A stretch of DNA of 64,000 nucleotides from Steromphala cineraria. Taxonomy: Eukaryota; Mollusca; Gastropoda; Trochida; Trochidae. Positions 45,821 to 58,600 of this stretch are shown piece after piece. The stretch's first letter is position 1. Each line of letters starts with the position of its first letter. The DNA is taken from positions 65,976,575 to 66,040,574 of the forward strand of contig OU744725.1 of NCBI GenBank assembly GCA_916613615.1. The letters are read 5' to 3'. The notes under the pieces are model-generated. The model was not told the DNA's origin, searched no databases, and worked only from the letters and a program-made list of their open reading frames with translations. Made by a program: the position numbers and the translations under genes.

Positions 45821-46437
45821 CATTCTCTTCCCACAGAGGCACCTCAGTCATACCTGAATTAGCCTCTGTTCGATTACGGCAAATGCACGGGGTAGAAAGG
45901 TAGATATCTGATTAAAGGCAATCGAAGTTAGTTGTGCAATCAGCGACGCCGTTTCAAAAGTGGTCATTCGCAAAACCTCGGCCATCTCCGCGTGGTTCGT
46001 CAAAGCTTTCGTTGAAATTTAACATCCAAGGGAGGTAATTCTTCCTATTACAAACCATCGCTTTTTACCTTCTCATTAGTTATTACTTGGTTGATTAGTA
46101 AAATAAAATCTATCATAAAACAAATAATAATTTACACAATTATAAAACAGTTTCTATCTAATGAAAAACCCTATCCATATCTGATTTTCAAACTGTTTCT
46201 CTCTCACACTGTTAATCAAAAATAAACATAAAGACATAATATTTTCAATGTCACTATACGACCGTTAAGAACTTCTTCCCAATTCATAGACATCCAAAAA
46301 GGTGTTTCATTGACCGCAAATAAGGGAGATATTTTAAGTTACAACTTTTTGGCAATCTGCCGGAACCCCAGGATCTAGGCGTAATAGAACAGAGGCTAAT
46401 TCAGGTATGACTGAGTTGCCTATGTGGGGAAAGAATG
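45821..46437. mobile_element. 9-bp-TSD foldback element, copy C (617 bp)
   Basis: Left end CATTCTCTTCCCACAGAGGC, right mirror ending AAGAATG. Target duplication AGTTTAAAG at 45812-45820 and AGTTTAAGG at 46438-46446 (8 of 9). Longest copy in the window; interior partly shared with copies A and D. Confidence 0.85.
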
Positions 46438-46444
46438 AGTTTAA

Positions 46445-46794
46445 GGGGGCAGTAGCACGTTTTTTGATAATTTTATATTTTCAAATTTTCACTGATAATT
46501 GTAAGTTAATGTTAAATGTAATATTATGATAGGGTCAAAAATCTCATTACACAAACCAATCATCCATAGTCACAAAGTATGAAGATTCACTTAAAATCAA
46601 TTGGCGGCCATTTTTTGTGAACACCTTTAGTTCATTTTGTGTAAGAAAAAGGAATCGCATGGCTAAACTTTACGTTATATATTTGAATTATTACTGCTGC
46701 ATTTAGTTCAAATGCATTGTCTTTCAATTGGAACCATTAATTTTAATTTTCCTGACATCACCTTATATCCTTCCTAAAACATGCTACTGCCCCT
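46445..46794. mobile_element. TTAA-flanked MITE (350 bp)
   Basis: Flanked by TTAA at 46441-46444 and 46795-46798, TIR about GGGGCAGTAGCACG and mirror. The interior 'tccatagtca...aaagtatgaagattcac' is shared with 35283 and 47473. TTAA duplications suggest piggyBac-type mobilisation. Confidence 0.8.
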
Positions 46795-47472
46795 TTAAGC
46801 AGGGTTACAGCTCCTTGGCATATGATGACAAACGATCAGGAAGTCCTTACATAGCCATAACAGCTAAAACAATTGCCAGGTTCCTGGGCCTGCTTTCGCA
46901 ATACCCCAAGGTGATCTTAAAGTCACATTATCATACCTGCAGGCGGTTCGTGATGAAATTTAGCTATTGAGAAATACATCACTCGGTAGAAAAAAATCTT
47001 TCGTCGAAAGTTTGATATCATATTTACATGTTTTGAGTAACAATAAAATGCCTAAGTGGACGTTTAAAGTACAGTACCCCCTGCAAAAGTGCCACAGCTT
47101 TTACGAACCCTTTTTCGGTGACATCATCATTATCTGTCTAGGTTTTACACCGCGTCTCAGTTACTGCAATAGCGTCCGATGGGTATCAACGTGGGCGGTA
47201 GTTAGTGCCTGATTCGGAGAAAAAGATGATAAAATCTAATCGTGCGCGACAAAGACGGTTTTCAATCGTATATTTATAAATTTCAAACCGGAAATTGTGA
47301 GATGGCCATCATGTCGATATGCCGGGGCTTACGTTGCGATCATTTTGGTAAACTGTTTCCTATTCAATGAATTTTGGTCCGATCTGCTCATGGTTGGTCG
47401 CAATGGTATTGCTAAAATACCACCAATATAGTAAAATAGTTAAAATATTGCAGCTTGACATTGGGTCTTTAA

Positions 47473-47827
47473 AGGGGCAGTAGCACGTTTTTGATAATTT
47501 TATATTTATTTTTGTTCACTGATAATTGACCGTTAATGCTTAATGTATCATTTTGATAGTGTCAAAAATCTCATTACACAAGCCAATCTTCCATAGTCAG
47601 AGAACGAAGTATGAAGATTCACCTAAAATTAATTGGCGGCCATTTTGTGTGAACACCTTTAATTCATTTTGTGTAAGAAAGAGGAATCGCATGGCTAAAT
47701 TTCACAATATATATTTATATTATTACTGCTCCATTTAGATTATATACACTGTCTTTCAAGGGGAACAATTAATTTTCATTTTCCTGACATCACCTTATAT
47801 TCCCCCTAAAAACGTGCCTCTGCCCCT
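47473..47827. mobile_element. TTAA-flanked MITE (355 bp)
   Basis: TTAA at 47469-47472 and 47828-47831. TIR AGGGGCAGTAGCACG / CGTGCCTCTGCCCCT. Same family and orientation as 46445. Confidence 0.85.
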
Positions 47828-47829
47828 TT

Positions 47830-49030
47830 AAGTCCTTACGATAAGCTTAGTGCACTGTTAAAGCAAGGGAGGTAAGGCCAACCTTAGTAAAGTTAGTAAA
47901 GGCAGTTTTATGAAATGAGGCCCTGGGCAAGAGTTCACTTAACTACTTAAAATTTTCTCAAGGCTTAAGAATTCTTTAATCATCCTTGAATTCTTAGTTT
48001 CCATGACAACCATTATGTTTTATTTGCAAATAAATTCATTTGAGCGTCAAAATATCATATTGTTGAAAACTCAACTAAAATAAGAAAGGTTTCGTCAGGA
48101 GCACTGACAGTTTAAACGGATGAATGGCTTATATTTATTCAAAATGTTAAAATTACATATTCTTCATAATGCCATTTGTACATACATTCATCATCAAAAT
48201 TAGGCATAAAGATATACTATTATAAAGGAATACTAAAAACATTGATATTTCTATTGTAATCTTTATTCTCAAATTTGCAATTAGATACTTCTTGAATAAT
48301 AGTAGTAAGATTGTAAAATTAGTGAACATGTTTCTTAAAAATCGTTTTATGAATTATTTATTGCACTTTATGTATTGGGAATGTGACTAGAAATTGCAAG
48401 GCTTGTGTTATATCTTAAATTGAGTGAAAGTAGTGGTAATTTATGTTAAAAAAACAGTGAGATTGAAAAGTAGATGGGTATGTGCATTAAAATTTTTAAT
48501 ACACGTGCCAAAATTCAAAATAAACAATAACATAGTACAGCTAGCATGTGAAACTACTATTTGTATAAACCTGTGTATCCTTTTCTAATTCTTGATAGGC
48601 ATATATAAGATAGCCACGGCATTAAAACAATGGCGGACAATGGGTTGATGTGCTTTATTTGAGGATACAACCATGGGCGAGATCAATGACGTCATTTCAG
48701 ATATTAGAACGTTACTTATCAAATGACGTCATAATTTTCAAGTCCATTGATCAAACTTGAGGGGGCATCTATTGTCCATCATGGCTGACTTGACGTCTGT
48801 CGATTCGAAACAAAATCACATGTCATTCAGAATAGATAGTTTGTGCAAATATTTAATTATACATCTTCAATAAATAAACATGCATTGATTGTTCAATACA
48901 TTTGATTTTGTGGTTATTTGAGCGCCAACCCCTATACATAATGATGGACTCGTCAAATGCTACTGAATATGTTCTACGAAGTGAGACATAATTATTTTCA
49001 AAATATATCAATAATATTAATTAATATATA
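47830..49030. other. Intergenic; two TGACGTCA sites at about 48690-48735
   Basis: AT-rich. The two CRE palindromes lie about 40 bp apart and may be another fragment of the CRE-bearing repeat. No gene recognised. Confidence 0.4.
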
Positions 49031-49035
49031 AATAT

Positions 49036-49280
49036 ATAAAACATAGCAGAGAGCATAAAACACTCAGGGCTGCGCCCTTCGTGTTTTATGCTCCCTGCTA
49101 TGTTTTATTCAACGATAGATGCACAACAGCGAGTTTTCTATTTCTTATATGAGATATCCTTAACAATTACTCGCTTTTTATATAAAATCAGTTGAAAATT
49201 TTGATAATTCGTGTTTTATGCTCCCTGCTATGTTTTATTCAACGATAGATGCACACCAACTCGTCTTCTATTTCTTAAAT
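49036..49280. repeat. Hairpin plus direct duplication of about 70 bp
   Basis: 49036-49108 folds ('catagcagagagcataaaac' against 'gttttatgctccctgctatg'). The right arm and the following 'attcaacgatagatgcacam' are repeated almost exactly at 49209-49280. Confidence 0.8.
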
Positions 49281-49337
49281 AGAATTTGGTGGTTGATAAG
49301 ACAAAGAGTAGGATGGATTACAACTTCTTCATTGTAT

Positions 49338-49570
49338 CATTCTCTCCCAACAGAGACAGATCAAGTCATGGTGATTTAGCCTCTGTTATATTACGCCGAA
49401 ATCCGTGGATCATATCACAATGCTTTTGCCTTGATTCAGTAGCCAAAACGATGATTAAAGAACAGCGTCGCTGATTGAACAACAACTTTCATTGCCTCCA
49501 ATCAGGCATCTCCCATTCTATCCCACAGAGATCACAACAGGACTTAATATGCCTATGTGGGGAGAGAATG
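49338..49570. mobile_element. 9-bp-TSD foldback element, copy D (233 bp)
   Basis: Left CATTCTCTCCCAACAGAGAC, right mirror ending GAGAGAATG. Exact 9-bp duplication TCATTGTAT at 49329-49337 and 49571-49579. Interior inverted relative to copy A and internally deleted. Confidence 0.9.
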
Positions 49571-49599
49571 TCATTGTATATGCATACGACGTTTCAAGG

Positions 49600-50590
49600 C
49601 AACTCCGTGCCCCTTCATCAGGTAAGTGACAATGATAGTTACAAGCCGAATATATAGTATATATGTACAAGAAGCCAGTTAATCAGATGCACATACATGT
49701 ATTTACAATAGATTGACATTAGCAACGTTTTTCTTATAAGTTCATGTATTTGTATATGATTCCTTTGGTTCCAAATGTACCAAATACTTAAACCCTCTAT
49801 CAACAAATAATGAATCGTGTGAGGATGAATAGGTAATGTTTTTTTTAAATAATTAAGAAGTGCCATTTATACAAACAATTTCATTGATAATTTTATACAA
49901 TTATTGCTTTGAGTATGATCATTATTGTACCTATTCACTTTCACACGAACCACAATTAAGAAACTTTGTTGTTAATACATCTTCACATGGTTCTCATTCT
50001 TGGGAATCAATGTAAACTGAACAATAAACTTACTATTTTCACATTCTTTATTGATACAAACAAAGTTAAAGAATTTGAAGTATTGACATTGTAATAGATT
50101 ACCTACAGCTGTCAGTTGTAGAGAGTTATACAGTATAGATTAAAAAACTTGTTTGTGAACATAATTTTATGGCTAATTATATTAATCTTTTGGATAACAC
50201 AGTTTAGTTCAGCTTTAATGAGTTGCATTGACAAAAATCAACAATAATATTGGTTTTGTCCTCAATTCATTCAAACATATTATTTTATTTCAAATGTTCA
50301 CTTATTCGTTATATTTGCATTCTTTTGTCAATATTTTATCTTGAATAATATATCATTTCAAATTACACATGTTCGTTGTTGCTACATCCGTATAGATCAT
50401 GGTTTCGATCTGTGTGTTTTTCCTAGTGGTTATCATTTGGTTTATTTACCTCTCTGGCATGGGGAGCATTCATCCGCTACTATAAATAGATAAGGTTATT
50501 CCCTAAACGTCATAAAACAAACACTAAAAACTTTTTTGTAGGTACTATCTTTCCTATAATGCAAGTTGATTTCTTCTAAGTACATTCTTA
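49600..50590. other. Intergenic, nothing firm
   Basis: AT-rich. A weak minus-strand LINE-like piece (LIEGLSIWYIWNQRNHIQIH, about 49800-49740) cannot be confirmed. Confidence 0.3.
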
Positions 50591-50599
50591 GAAGTCGAA

Positions 50600-50800
50600 G
50601 ATTGATCTAATTGTGCTAAGCCAGAGTCCGGCGTCCGTCCGTCGTCCGTAATCTTTGACACTTTCGACTTCTCCTCATAAACCATATACTCTAGAGAGCT
50701 GAAATTGTGTGTACAGGTACCTTGGCATGTTGGGATTCTGATTTGTAACTTTTGTGACCCTGTGACCCCAATTGTGCGAATCCGGCCCAAGGACTTAATT
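50600..50800. repeat. Dispersed repeat with GTCC run
   Basis: Contains 'cggcgtccgtccgtcgtccg' followed by 'tttgacactttcgacttctc'. A style of repeat common in molluscan genomes; borders not determined. Confidence 0.4.
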
Positions 50801-50895
50801 ATGACTGATGTCGAATACAGATTTTGAATAAGTAAACTTACTAAATAGCGATATATGTACCACTACAAAATTCATCTTTATACTAAACGGTTGGA

Positions 50896-51002
50896 AATGC
50901 TTCAATGATATGTACTCTTATGAGTTTATTGATAGGCTATAAGTCTGGTTTGTTAATGCTTCAATGATATGTACTCTTATGAGTTTATTGATAGGCTATA
51001 AG
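50896..51002. repeat. 48-bp perfect tandem duplication, 59-bp period
   Basis: 'aatgcttcaatgatatgtac...gataggctataag' occurs at 50896-50943 and again at 50955-51002. Confidence 0.95.
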
Positions 51003-51394
51003 AGCCGTGTACCGGAGATAGCTTCGATTACAAATTACACTCACAATTTTAAGAAACTATGATTGAATTTGCAAGGGAACTGTTTTATACCAAAGCGAAA
51101 AACTTTATGATTATTTTAAGATATTAATATTGCAACATTTTGTGTCATTATATTGTATCAGTCTGTTGTAGCCCTTTGGCGGTTCATATACCTTTTGTTG
51201 TATTGTTTCATGTGCCAATCGCGCTTGTATGAGATGAGACACTACTAACCAAACAAACATGTCTAAACACTCATGGTCTGCATAATCGCATTTACAAAAT
51301 GTCTTTGGGACAGAACGTTCGGCATTTTTATTTGAAAGTAATGAATAATTGAAGTCATGTTAGAACTAGAGTTTGCCGACATTATGCACTTTAT

Positions 51395-52000
51395 TTGTAC
51401 CCCCGACCAACGGTTGAGGGTATATACCAACGATTCCGTCCGTTCTTCCGTCCGTCTGGTCGAGAACATTTTTTTGCCCGACCTATTACGGAAAAGCTAT
51501 TCATCCGAGTGTTTTCAATGTCTTCAATGGCCATGTCTTCTCCCCAATTGGAGGGGTTCAGTGCCAAATTACAACCGATTTCCTTAATTTGTATTTTTTT
51601 TTTTTTTACGAATTTCTATCTTTTGAACTGAGTCTTTTTCCAATATTAGAATTTGTCCGACCTACAGTAGAAAAATTATTCTTCCAACTTGTTTCCAAAT
51701 TTTGCACATGCACTTGGAGGGGTGCCGTACTAAATCACAAGGGTTTAAACAATTTCCATGTGTTGTATTTTGTTGTTGTTTTCCAATATCAGAATTTGTC
51801 CGGCCTATTGAAGGAAAACTATTCATCGGATTAAATTTCCATTAAAATGTTGCATGTCTTCAAACATACTAGGCGGGGTGCCGTGCCAATTTACAAGCGT
51901 TTTAATTTTTTAATTATTTAAATAAAAATATGTTTGTAGTACTAAGTTTGTACTCTACTCATATTCCAAGATCAGAATGTGTCTGACCGATTGCAAAATT
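51395..52000. repeat. Tandem repeat of about 140-185 bp, at least three units
   Basis: Units share 'tgtccgrcctay.g.arraa.tattc' (about 51475, 51653, 51797, with a remnant at 51975) and 'ggrggggtgccgt.c.aa.t.acaa'. Preceded by 'acccccgaccaacggttgag' and a 'ccgtccgttcttccgtccgt' run. Confidence 0.7.
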
Positions 52001-52004
52001 CATT

Positions 52005-53685
52005 TATTTCTTTTCCTTTTTTTTCATTGTTAGAGTAATAGTACTAATGGTCTTGATAATGAAGTGTCTAAGTTGTAATTAGTAAATAGTAATTAAGTTG
52101 GTCAGTGATGCACGGTCGGGAGTATTTGTGAGGCACGCTCACTCTTTTGCTTATTTCAAATTGATTTGTTAACGCTGTAGGACTATTCAATCAAGCAAAA
52201 GTGTTCAAATTCTCGACTTATTTAAGAGACCCAAATCGCCGAATTTTTAAAGCGAGTTTCCTCGCAATATTCCAAATATTGTAACCATGCTTTTTGTCAA
52301 TTCAATCCCACATTGATTGAATTATCTTGTAATTTTGTTGGAAGCTATTGTTTTGGACACTGGTTTATTGGTAGATGAAATGGCTATTGTCAGGTTTGGA
52401 GAATCCAATAAAACGGAGAGATAGCTTAATTAAAACGACTTTCTTGTCTAGGAAAAAAGTTTTATTTGGAAGAATAACCTTAAATCATGGTAAAACCTGT
52501 CAATTTCAATAAGAAGTCATTCAGTTTCAATGTTTGAAACACTGCAGATTTGACATAGTCTCTTAGATCAAGGAAAATATTTTCAAATTTCTAATAAAAA
52601 TTCGGATGTAATGACATACATTGGTATTTACTGTTTCGAATAAACATGCACTTACTAAACTTAACCTATCGATAAAGAAAGTATTTTTTAATTCAATTTT
52701 AATTTCGCAAAATTTCAAATTCAGCATTGTTGCATAATGGCCGCACACTCTTTATTGAAATGAGATATAAACTAATTCGCTATTACCTTCGCCTTGTTGT
52801 CGGAAACCAAAAGAAAATGAAAATTAGATCTAAATAATTTGATTGATTTTGTAAGAACAAATAGGCTAGCGTAAATAAGCTCGAATGTTTGAAACAAAAT
52901 AATAGTGATCTTTCTTATGATGGCGGATTTCTGTGTTATCAAAGCCTACGGCCAAAAAGCGAAATAGTTATGCAAAAATAGCGAAAAATGGCAGAATGAC
53001 AGCCACCAAATACCTACTTTCTCTGGCCCAATAATGTAAAATCTTTTCAGCGATGATGCAAAATGGATACTTACAAATAGTAATGGCATATCTGTAAATG
53101 ATTTCTAACAGTAGACATTTTCGGTTTATAAGTCACGTTTAAAGTATATGGCTTAGATGAAAGGAAGATGACACATTTGACTAATAGCTTGATCACCGGT
53201 GCTTTGTCAAAATCTCTTTACTGCTATGGCAACGCGGTTGAAGATACACAATTATGATATTATATTCTTGAAATTAATATAATTCCTAACGCATTGGCCT
53301 CCACGAGGTAATTGAGATATTTCCCACTCTGTCAACAAGGTAATTAGTATGAGTTATAACCAGCAGAAAAGGTGCTTTATGATGGAGAGATATACATGTA
53401 TGTGTTCGTCTATCAACCAACCAATCAGAAACAAGCCGATGTCCCTGTTGATATTGATACAGTCTGAAATACATAAAGTACACAGTACATGAAGCTCGGC
53501 GAGTGATTCGCAGAGAGTCTTATACCTGGCGACAACACAACAGATGGCTAGTTTGTGGTGCGGTGTGTCATGGGGATTCTAGGGACAGGTTAGAATATTC
53601 ATATATATATTTTATATATATTTTATATATGTTGTATTATATACATATGTTGTGTACTTTCTGTAGTATATGCATATACTATAAA
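52005..53685. other. Intergenic, nothing recognised
   Basis: AT-rich; only TA-rich microsatellite near 53600-53640. Confidence 0.5.
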
Positions 53686-53689
53686 CAAG

Positions 53690-53998
53690 GAGCACAGTGG
53701 TGAAGAGGAAAGCATGCTTGCCTCTCACGCCAGAGACCCGGGTTCGAATCCCGATGGAGACACAAAACAATTTGTTACTTTGGTCTCATCCTGTGTTGTG
53801 TCCCTGGGGAAGACACTTCATCCACATTGCACTCAGTTCACCCAGCTGTACAAATGAGTACCTGAACAAGGGGAAGGTATGCACCTAAACGGTCGCGCGG
53901 AGCGCTGAGCTACTCGGCGGCACTGAATACTAACCCTCCAGGGTTATAATACCCATGGCGATTTGAACATGCTTTGTCATGGATATATATAAGCTAAT
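53690..53998 (+). repeat. tRNA-derived SINE, copy 2
   Basis: Head box B GGGTTCGAATCCCGA and body 'tcatcctgtgttgtgtccct' and 'cacttcatccacattgcact' as in copy 1. The tail is diverged ('gcgatttgaacatgctttg'). Confidence 0.9.
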
Positions 53999-54711
53999 TA
54001 TAAGAAAACTATTATATTAATTACCTATTACTGATATGTTTATACGGCATGGACTAAACTGTTAGGCAATGGGATCATTACAGGTTATCTTGGCCAGTAC
54101 AGGCAAAACTGGGCCAATAAGAGACAAGCTAGGCCAATACTACTCTGAGCTATACGACGGTTCACCAATCTCAATTAAAAATTTTATTTCGTTGTAATTG
54201 AACTCTCTCATGTTGTACAAGTAAATGTAATCACAAAGATGTTGATTAATAAATAAAAATGTCATTAATCAAGTTTTTCTGTATTGGCTCAGTTACATGA
54301 CATTCTTCTTATGTAATGGTTCTTGGCTTCGCCTTGGGCAAAAACAGTAGACCAAGAAACTGGAACAGGGCAAATACGGACAAACTTTATTAATAACATT
54401 ATAGTTACATTACAATACCCAAAGACAATCATTTTTGTCAGCAGGGCCCTACACAAGGATAAAGCCGAAGCAAGGCTTATCAACATGAGGGAAACTATAT
54501 ATATATTTACTTATTTCTTTCCCAAATATTAGACTTTTTGACCACTTCCTTGTAGAGCCTAGATTATCAATTGAGGAAAAAAAGCCACAGTTTGAATTTG
54601 GTGAATATGCAAATTATACATACATACATGCAGCGATCATGATGTACTCAACTTGTTAGCAATAGAACAATATTGCATATGTTTGTCTTTGCAAAGATGT
54701 TAGATATATGG

Positions 54712-55696
54712 TCGAGTACTCTAAGTTCGTGAGTGTTGTAAGTTCGTGACGTCATTTACACAAGTGCGTGCTCGCACAATACTCGATTACAAAATCTGGA
54801 TCGTGTTGATCATGATTTCAAAACTCCATTGATACACCTTTCATTAGTATTTTATCAAGTTTATTATCACCATGTCATTTCAATAGACATATACCCCTAA
54901 AAGTACATTTTATACTAACCCCAAATTTCCTTATGTTTTAAAGTCAGCTTTAAAAAATTCTGATTTCTACTTCAAAATAATTTTCTGTCGTCTGCATTGC
55001 TTTGTAGGTCGTCTGCCAGTATGCCAACTAGCAAGTACTGTTTGTCACAAAACTAATCTCATGAGGCCTGAAATGACTGCTATTCGATTGTCATCAAACT
55101 TAAGGAATTAAAATGTTTTATATCTCAAAACAAGTAGTTTTAATGAATTATTTAACACCATCATTCATCTCAAAGCCTATTATTTAACCACTGGTTATTT
55201 ATTTACATGTCTTATGAGTCAATGAATTTGTGAAGTTACTTCTGAATGAACTATTTGAAAAACAGGTTTTATGGATATTTTTTCAGAAAAACTTCTGAAA
55301 AATAAATACATGTGGACTTTTCTTATCTCTTTAGTAACAAAATATATTTAATTTTGAAACAAATGCCTTTTATTCTGATAGAAAGTTTTGCCATTCAATA
55401 GATGACCACACTTCATTAAACACATTTAATTAGTCTGCAAGAAAATAGCATCATAGCCAAGGTCACGAACTTGCAACATCAAGGCCACCTCACTCGTTTT
55501 TTGACAAGACTTTTTTTTTCTTTGGTTCAAGCTTCCAAAATGTATGTAAATATCAATTTGATTTGTTAATAAATTAAGAAAATGTTAAAATCTTTTAGTA
55601 AAGCTTCAAACTTAAGTGACATGCATTCATTGGAGAGAAATTCCACTTTGATGGTTAGGGTCACGAACTTCGAACATTCGAGGATAGTACTTAGCA
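54712..55696. mobile_element. Possible TIR element (about 1 kb)
   Basis: The ends share 'AGTACT' then 'TGTT..AAGTTCGTGAC' in mirror image (54717-54750 and 55655-55692), and the same 'gtcacgaactt' recurs internally at 55464. No coding region; target duplication not clear. Confidence 0.4.
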
Positions 55697-55699
55697 CTA

Positions 55700-58600
55700 A
55701 TGGATTGCACATTACCATCAGTTACCATTCCGCTCCGCCGTGTCCAGCTTAAAAATCGTTACCCTGGTCTTTCTGGAGTTGTCAGACGGCTCACAAGAAG
55801 CAAGGGATAGTTATGCATCTGCTAATTAACTGATAATCCCTGCGGCATTGTTAACCATGTTAATGGAAAGGTCGCCCTTTAATATTGCTTGATGCATCTT
55901 CCTTTATCCATGGATCTGCTTTGAAAGTTAAGTGTCTTTTAAGAACTGCTATAAGAATAACTGTTTTTAGATGGATAAGTGCAATTTATCAATTTTGGAA
56001 TAGTAAAGGCCAAAGTCAAATTCAGAAAAAGATTAATCTTGTATGAATATATATATATATATATATTCACAAAAAGTTAACTGTCCAGGTGTATGGTCCA
56101 ACTTCGTCTAATGAATATGAAATAAAAACATAATGCCGGATTTTTCTCCTACCGGTTTCATTTTTAATCTTCAGGGAGAATGAAACGTTACAAAAGTCTA
56201 TGACGTCATCGTTTATATTGTGACGTCACAGTAGGGAACAATGTACATTTTGATTCAACAACATGAACAAATGTTAATATTTACCAACATTGAGTTTGGG
56301 GAGGAATTTCTTGATAAAATAGTCTTCTTTTAAAGTTCTTTTAATTTTATCAGAGTTATTCATTTGATAAAACGGCAAAATGTATATACTCTCCCAAAAA
56401 CGAAATGAATATGTCATTTTTGATAGAATGTATTGCTTCACCTTAAAAACCAGATCTGCCATAAAATGCAATGGTAGCTAAGATTAATTTTCGGTGAACA
56501 CTAGTTTTAGGTATGTTTCCGTCTTATGAATTCCTGCCATTTGTAAATATTCTTGCTTGACATCCCTTTGGAACTGAATGGACAAATTGATGGAGTCTTT
56601 CCTATTCGTCCTGCAATGCAATGGCCAGTCATTGGTGCGTCCGGGGAGGGTTCTGACGTTGACGTTGATGTTTTGAAAAATTTGTACCACTGTGGCATGA
56701 AACATATTTCTGATCCCGATGTAGGTTAAAGACCACTAATATCACATTTGAAATTTGTTTTTCGTCTTTAAAAACTCGAAATACCCAACTGTAATTTGTG
56801 TTTTTGTATATAAATGTTGGTAATTTCGAGTAAATACTCTCAACGTCGAGAAAATACTCGGAATTACGAGATTTTTAAATACTGCAATAGCAATTTGTAT
56901 GATCTCTTTAACCCTCTCCTGACTGCAGGCCGCACCTGCGGCCCAGACTTTAATTACTAATTGACACGTCATTGAAATTTGACCCTTTGACATAAAAACG
57001 ACAAACGTGTGTGACGAAGTTCCGTAAATGTTGACAAAGTTAATATTTTTCGAATCACAAATCAATTGCCTTTCTCATGGTGAATTAATTTAAGGATAAA
57101 GTTTTCCGTTATCAAGAAGTGACGAATTAAAAATATCGAACGTATTTTCAATAAGAAAAGCGACGTGCAGGTGCGTGTTTTTCTTACTAACAGCGAATTT
57201 ACCTATCTTGTTGAATGTGGCAAAGTTCGTTTCAAAGTGCTTTTAAAATACTCAAGTGTTATATCATTCTGTTCGGAAAATAATATCCTATTACTCTTTT
57301 AATTTCCGAAATAAAATGTTTCTTCGTCATAAAACTATAGAGAAAATAAGACTTTGTCGGCAAATGTAAACATCAAACGATCGTTTTTTGAAAAACACTT
57401 GTAAAATTATCAGCGTAATATACTTACGTTTTTCAGAATCTCATAATCCTAAAAAATTGAATAAACACATGTGATGCAATTCCTTGTCAAATGTTGTTCA
57501 TAAAAATTGCAAATATTCCGAAATAATGTAAAAAACATCACATCGAGTATCGATTTGTTTCAACAGTCACATGGGTCGCTTCGCGCCAAACGATGGCATA
57601 ACAGCTGATAACGGTATTTTAGCGAGGTCAATGTCGTAATTGTTTTCTCCATATTTCATACGGTTCGGAGTGGAAAATAACAAGTCATATCAATAAATAA
57701 AATTAGTCAAATCAACACAATTGCAATTTAGTTTTACCACATTAGTCTAAAACAATGTTAATTGTCGTAATATTTAGCCGCAACACTTTGTTTATCGACT
57801 ACTACTGACTTGCATTATTCGCATGATGTCAAATAGTAGTCATGAAGAATTTTCACGAAGATGTCGTTTGCCAATAAAATATGAGTGAGTAATTTGACTG
57901 TTTTGATTTGTATTTGATATGCATGAAATCTATATGACATTTCTTGCTCAAATATATAAAAAATAAACCGTAATCGTATTTGATTTTCAAGCGAGATGTG
58001 TTTTTCCCCAACACGTTGACCGTGCCATTTGAACAAATCGAGCATAGCGCAGTCTTGATCCCGCCGACTGTCGATGTTACATCACTGGAATCGTTAATTT
58101 CAAATTAATAAGTCGCTTAAATATGAAATTTTTGTACGAATAGGATTGGTAAGATATCCATGTCCACTATTTCAGGTTTAAATTTTGTTTGTCAATAGAA
58201 TTATTGTTCGTATAAACAATTTCGCCAAAATAATTCTCGTAACGAAATTGGCATTGGCATGTCGCTGATATGACGCCATGAATGGGGGGTATCTCATAAA
58301 ACAAGCTTAGCAGTAATAAACTAAATGGTGTTTTAAAATCGAAAAAAAATCTAGAATTGTAAAAAAATACATTTTAGACACCACACATGTTTTATTTTTG
58401 TTTAATGTTCCAGAATTATTGTACAAATACGATGTGCCCCGCCGTAGCGAAGGAAATCTCAATCCAAGTTAAAATGTATTTTGCATCTATTCTGCAATGA
58501 ATTTCCGTAAACCCTTTAACAGTCATTCGTAGAAATGTATTTCATTCTTGGTTTTAAGTGGAAAAATTATAGGATGGCACTGATCTCAAAATATCTCGAT

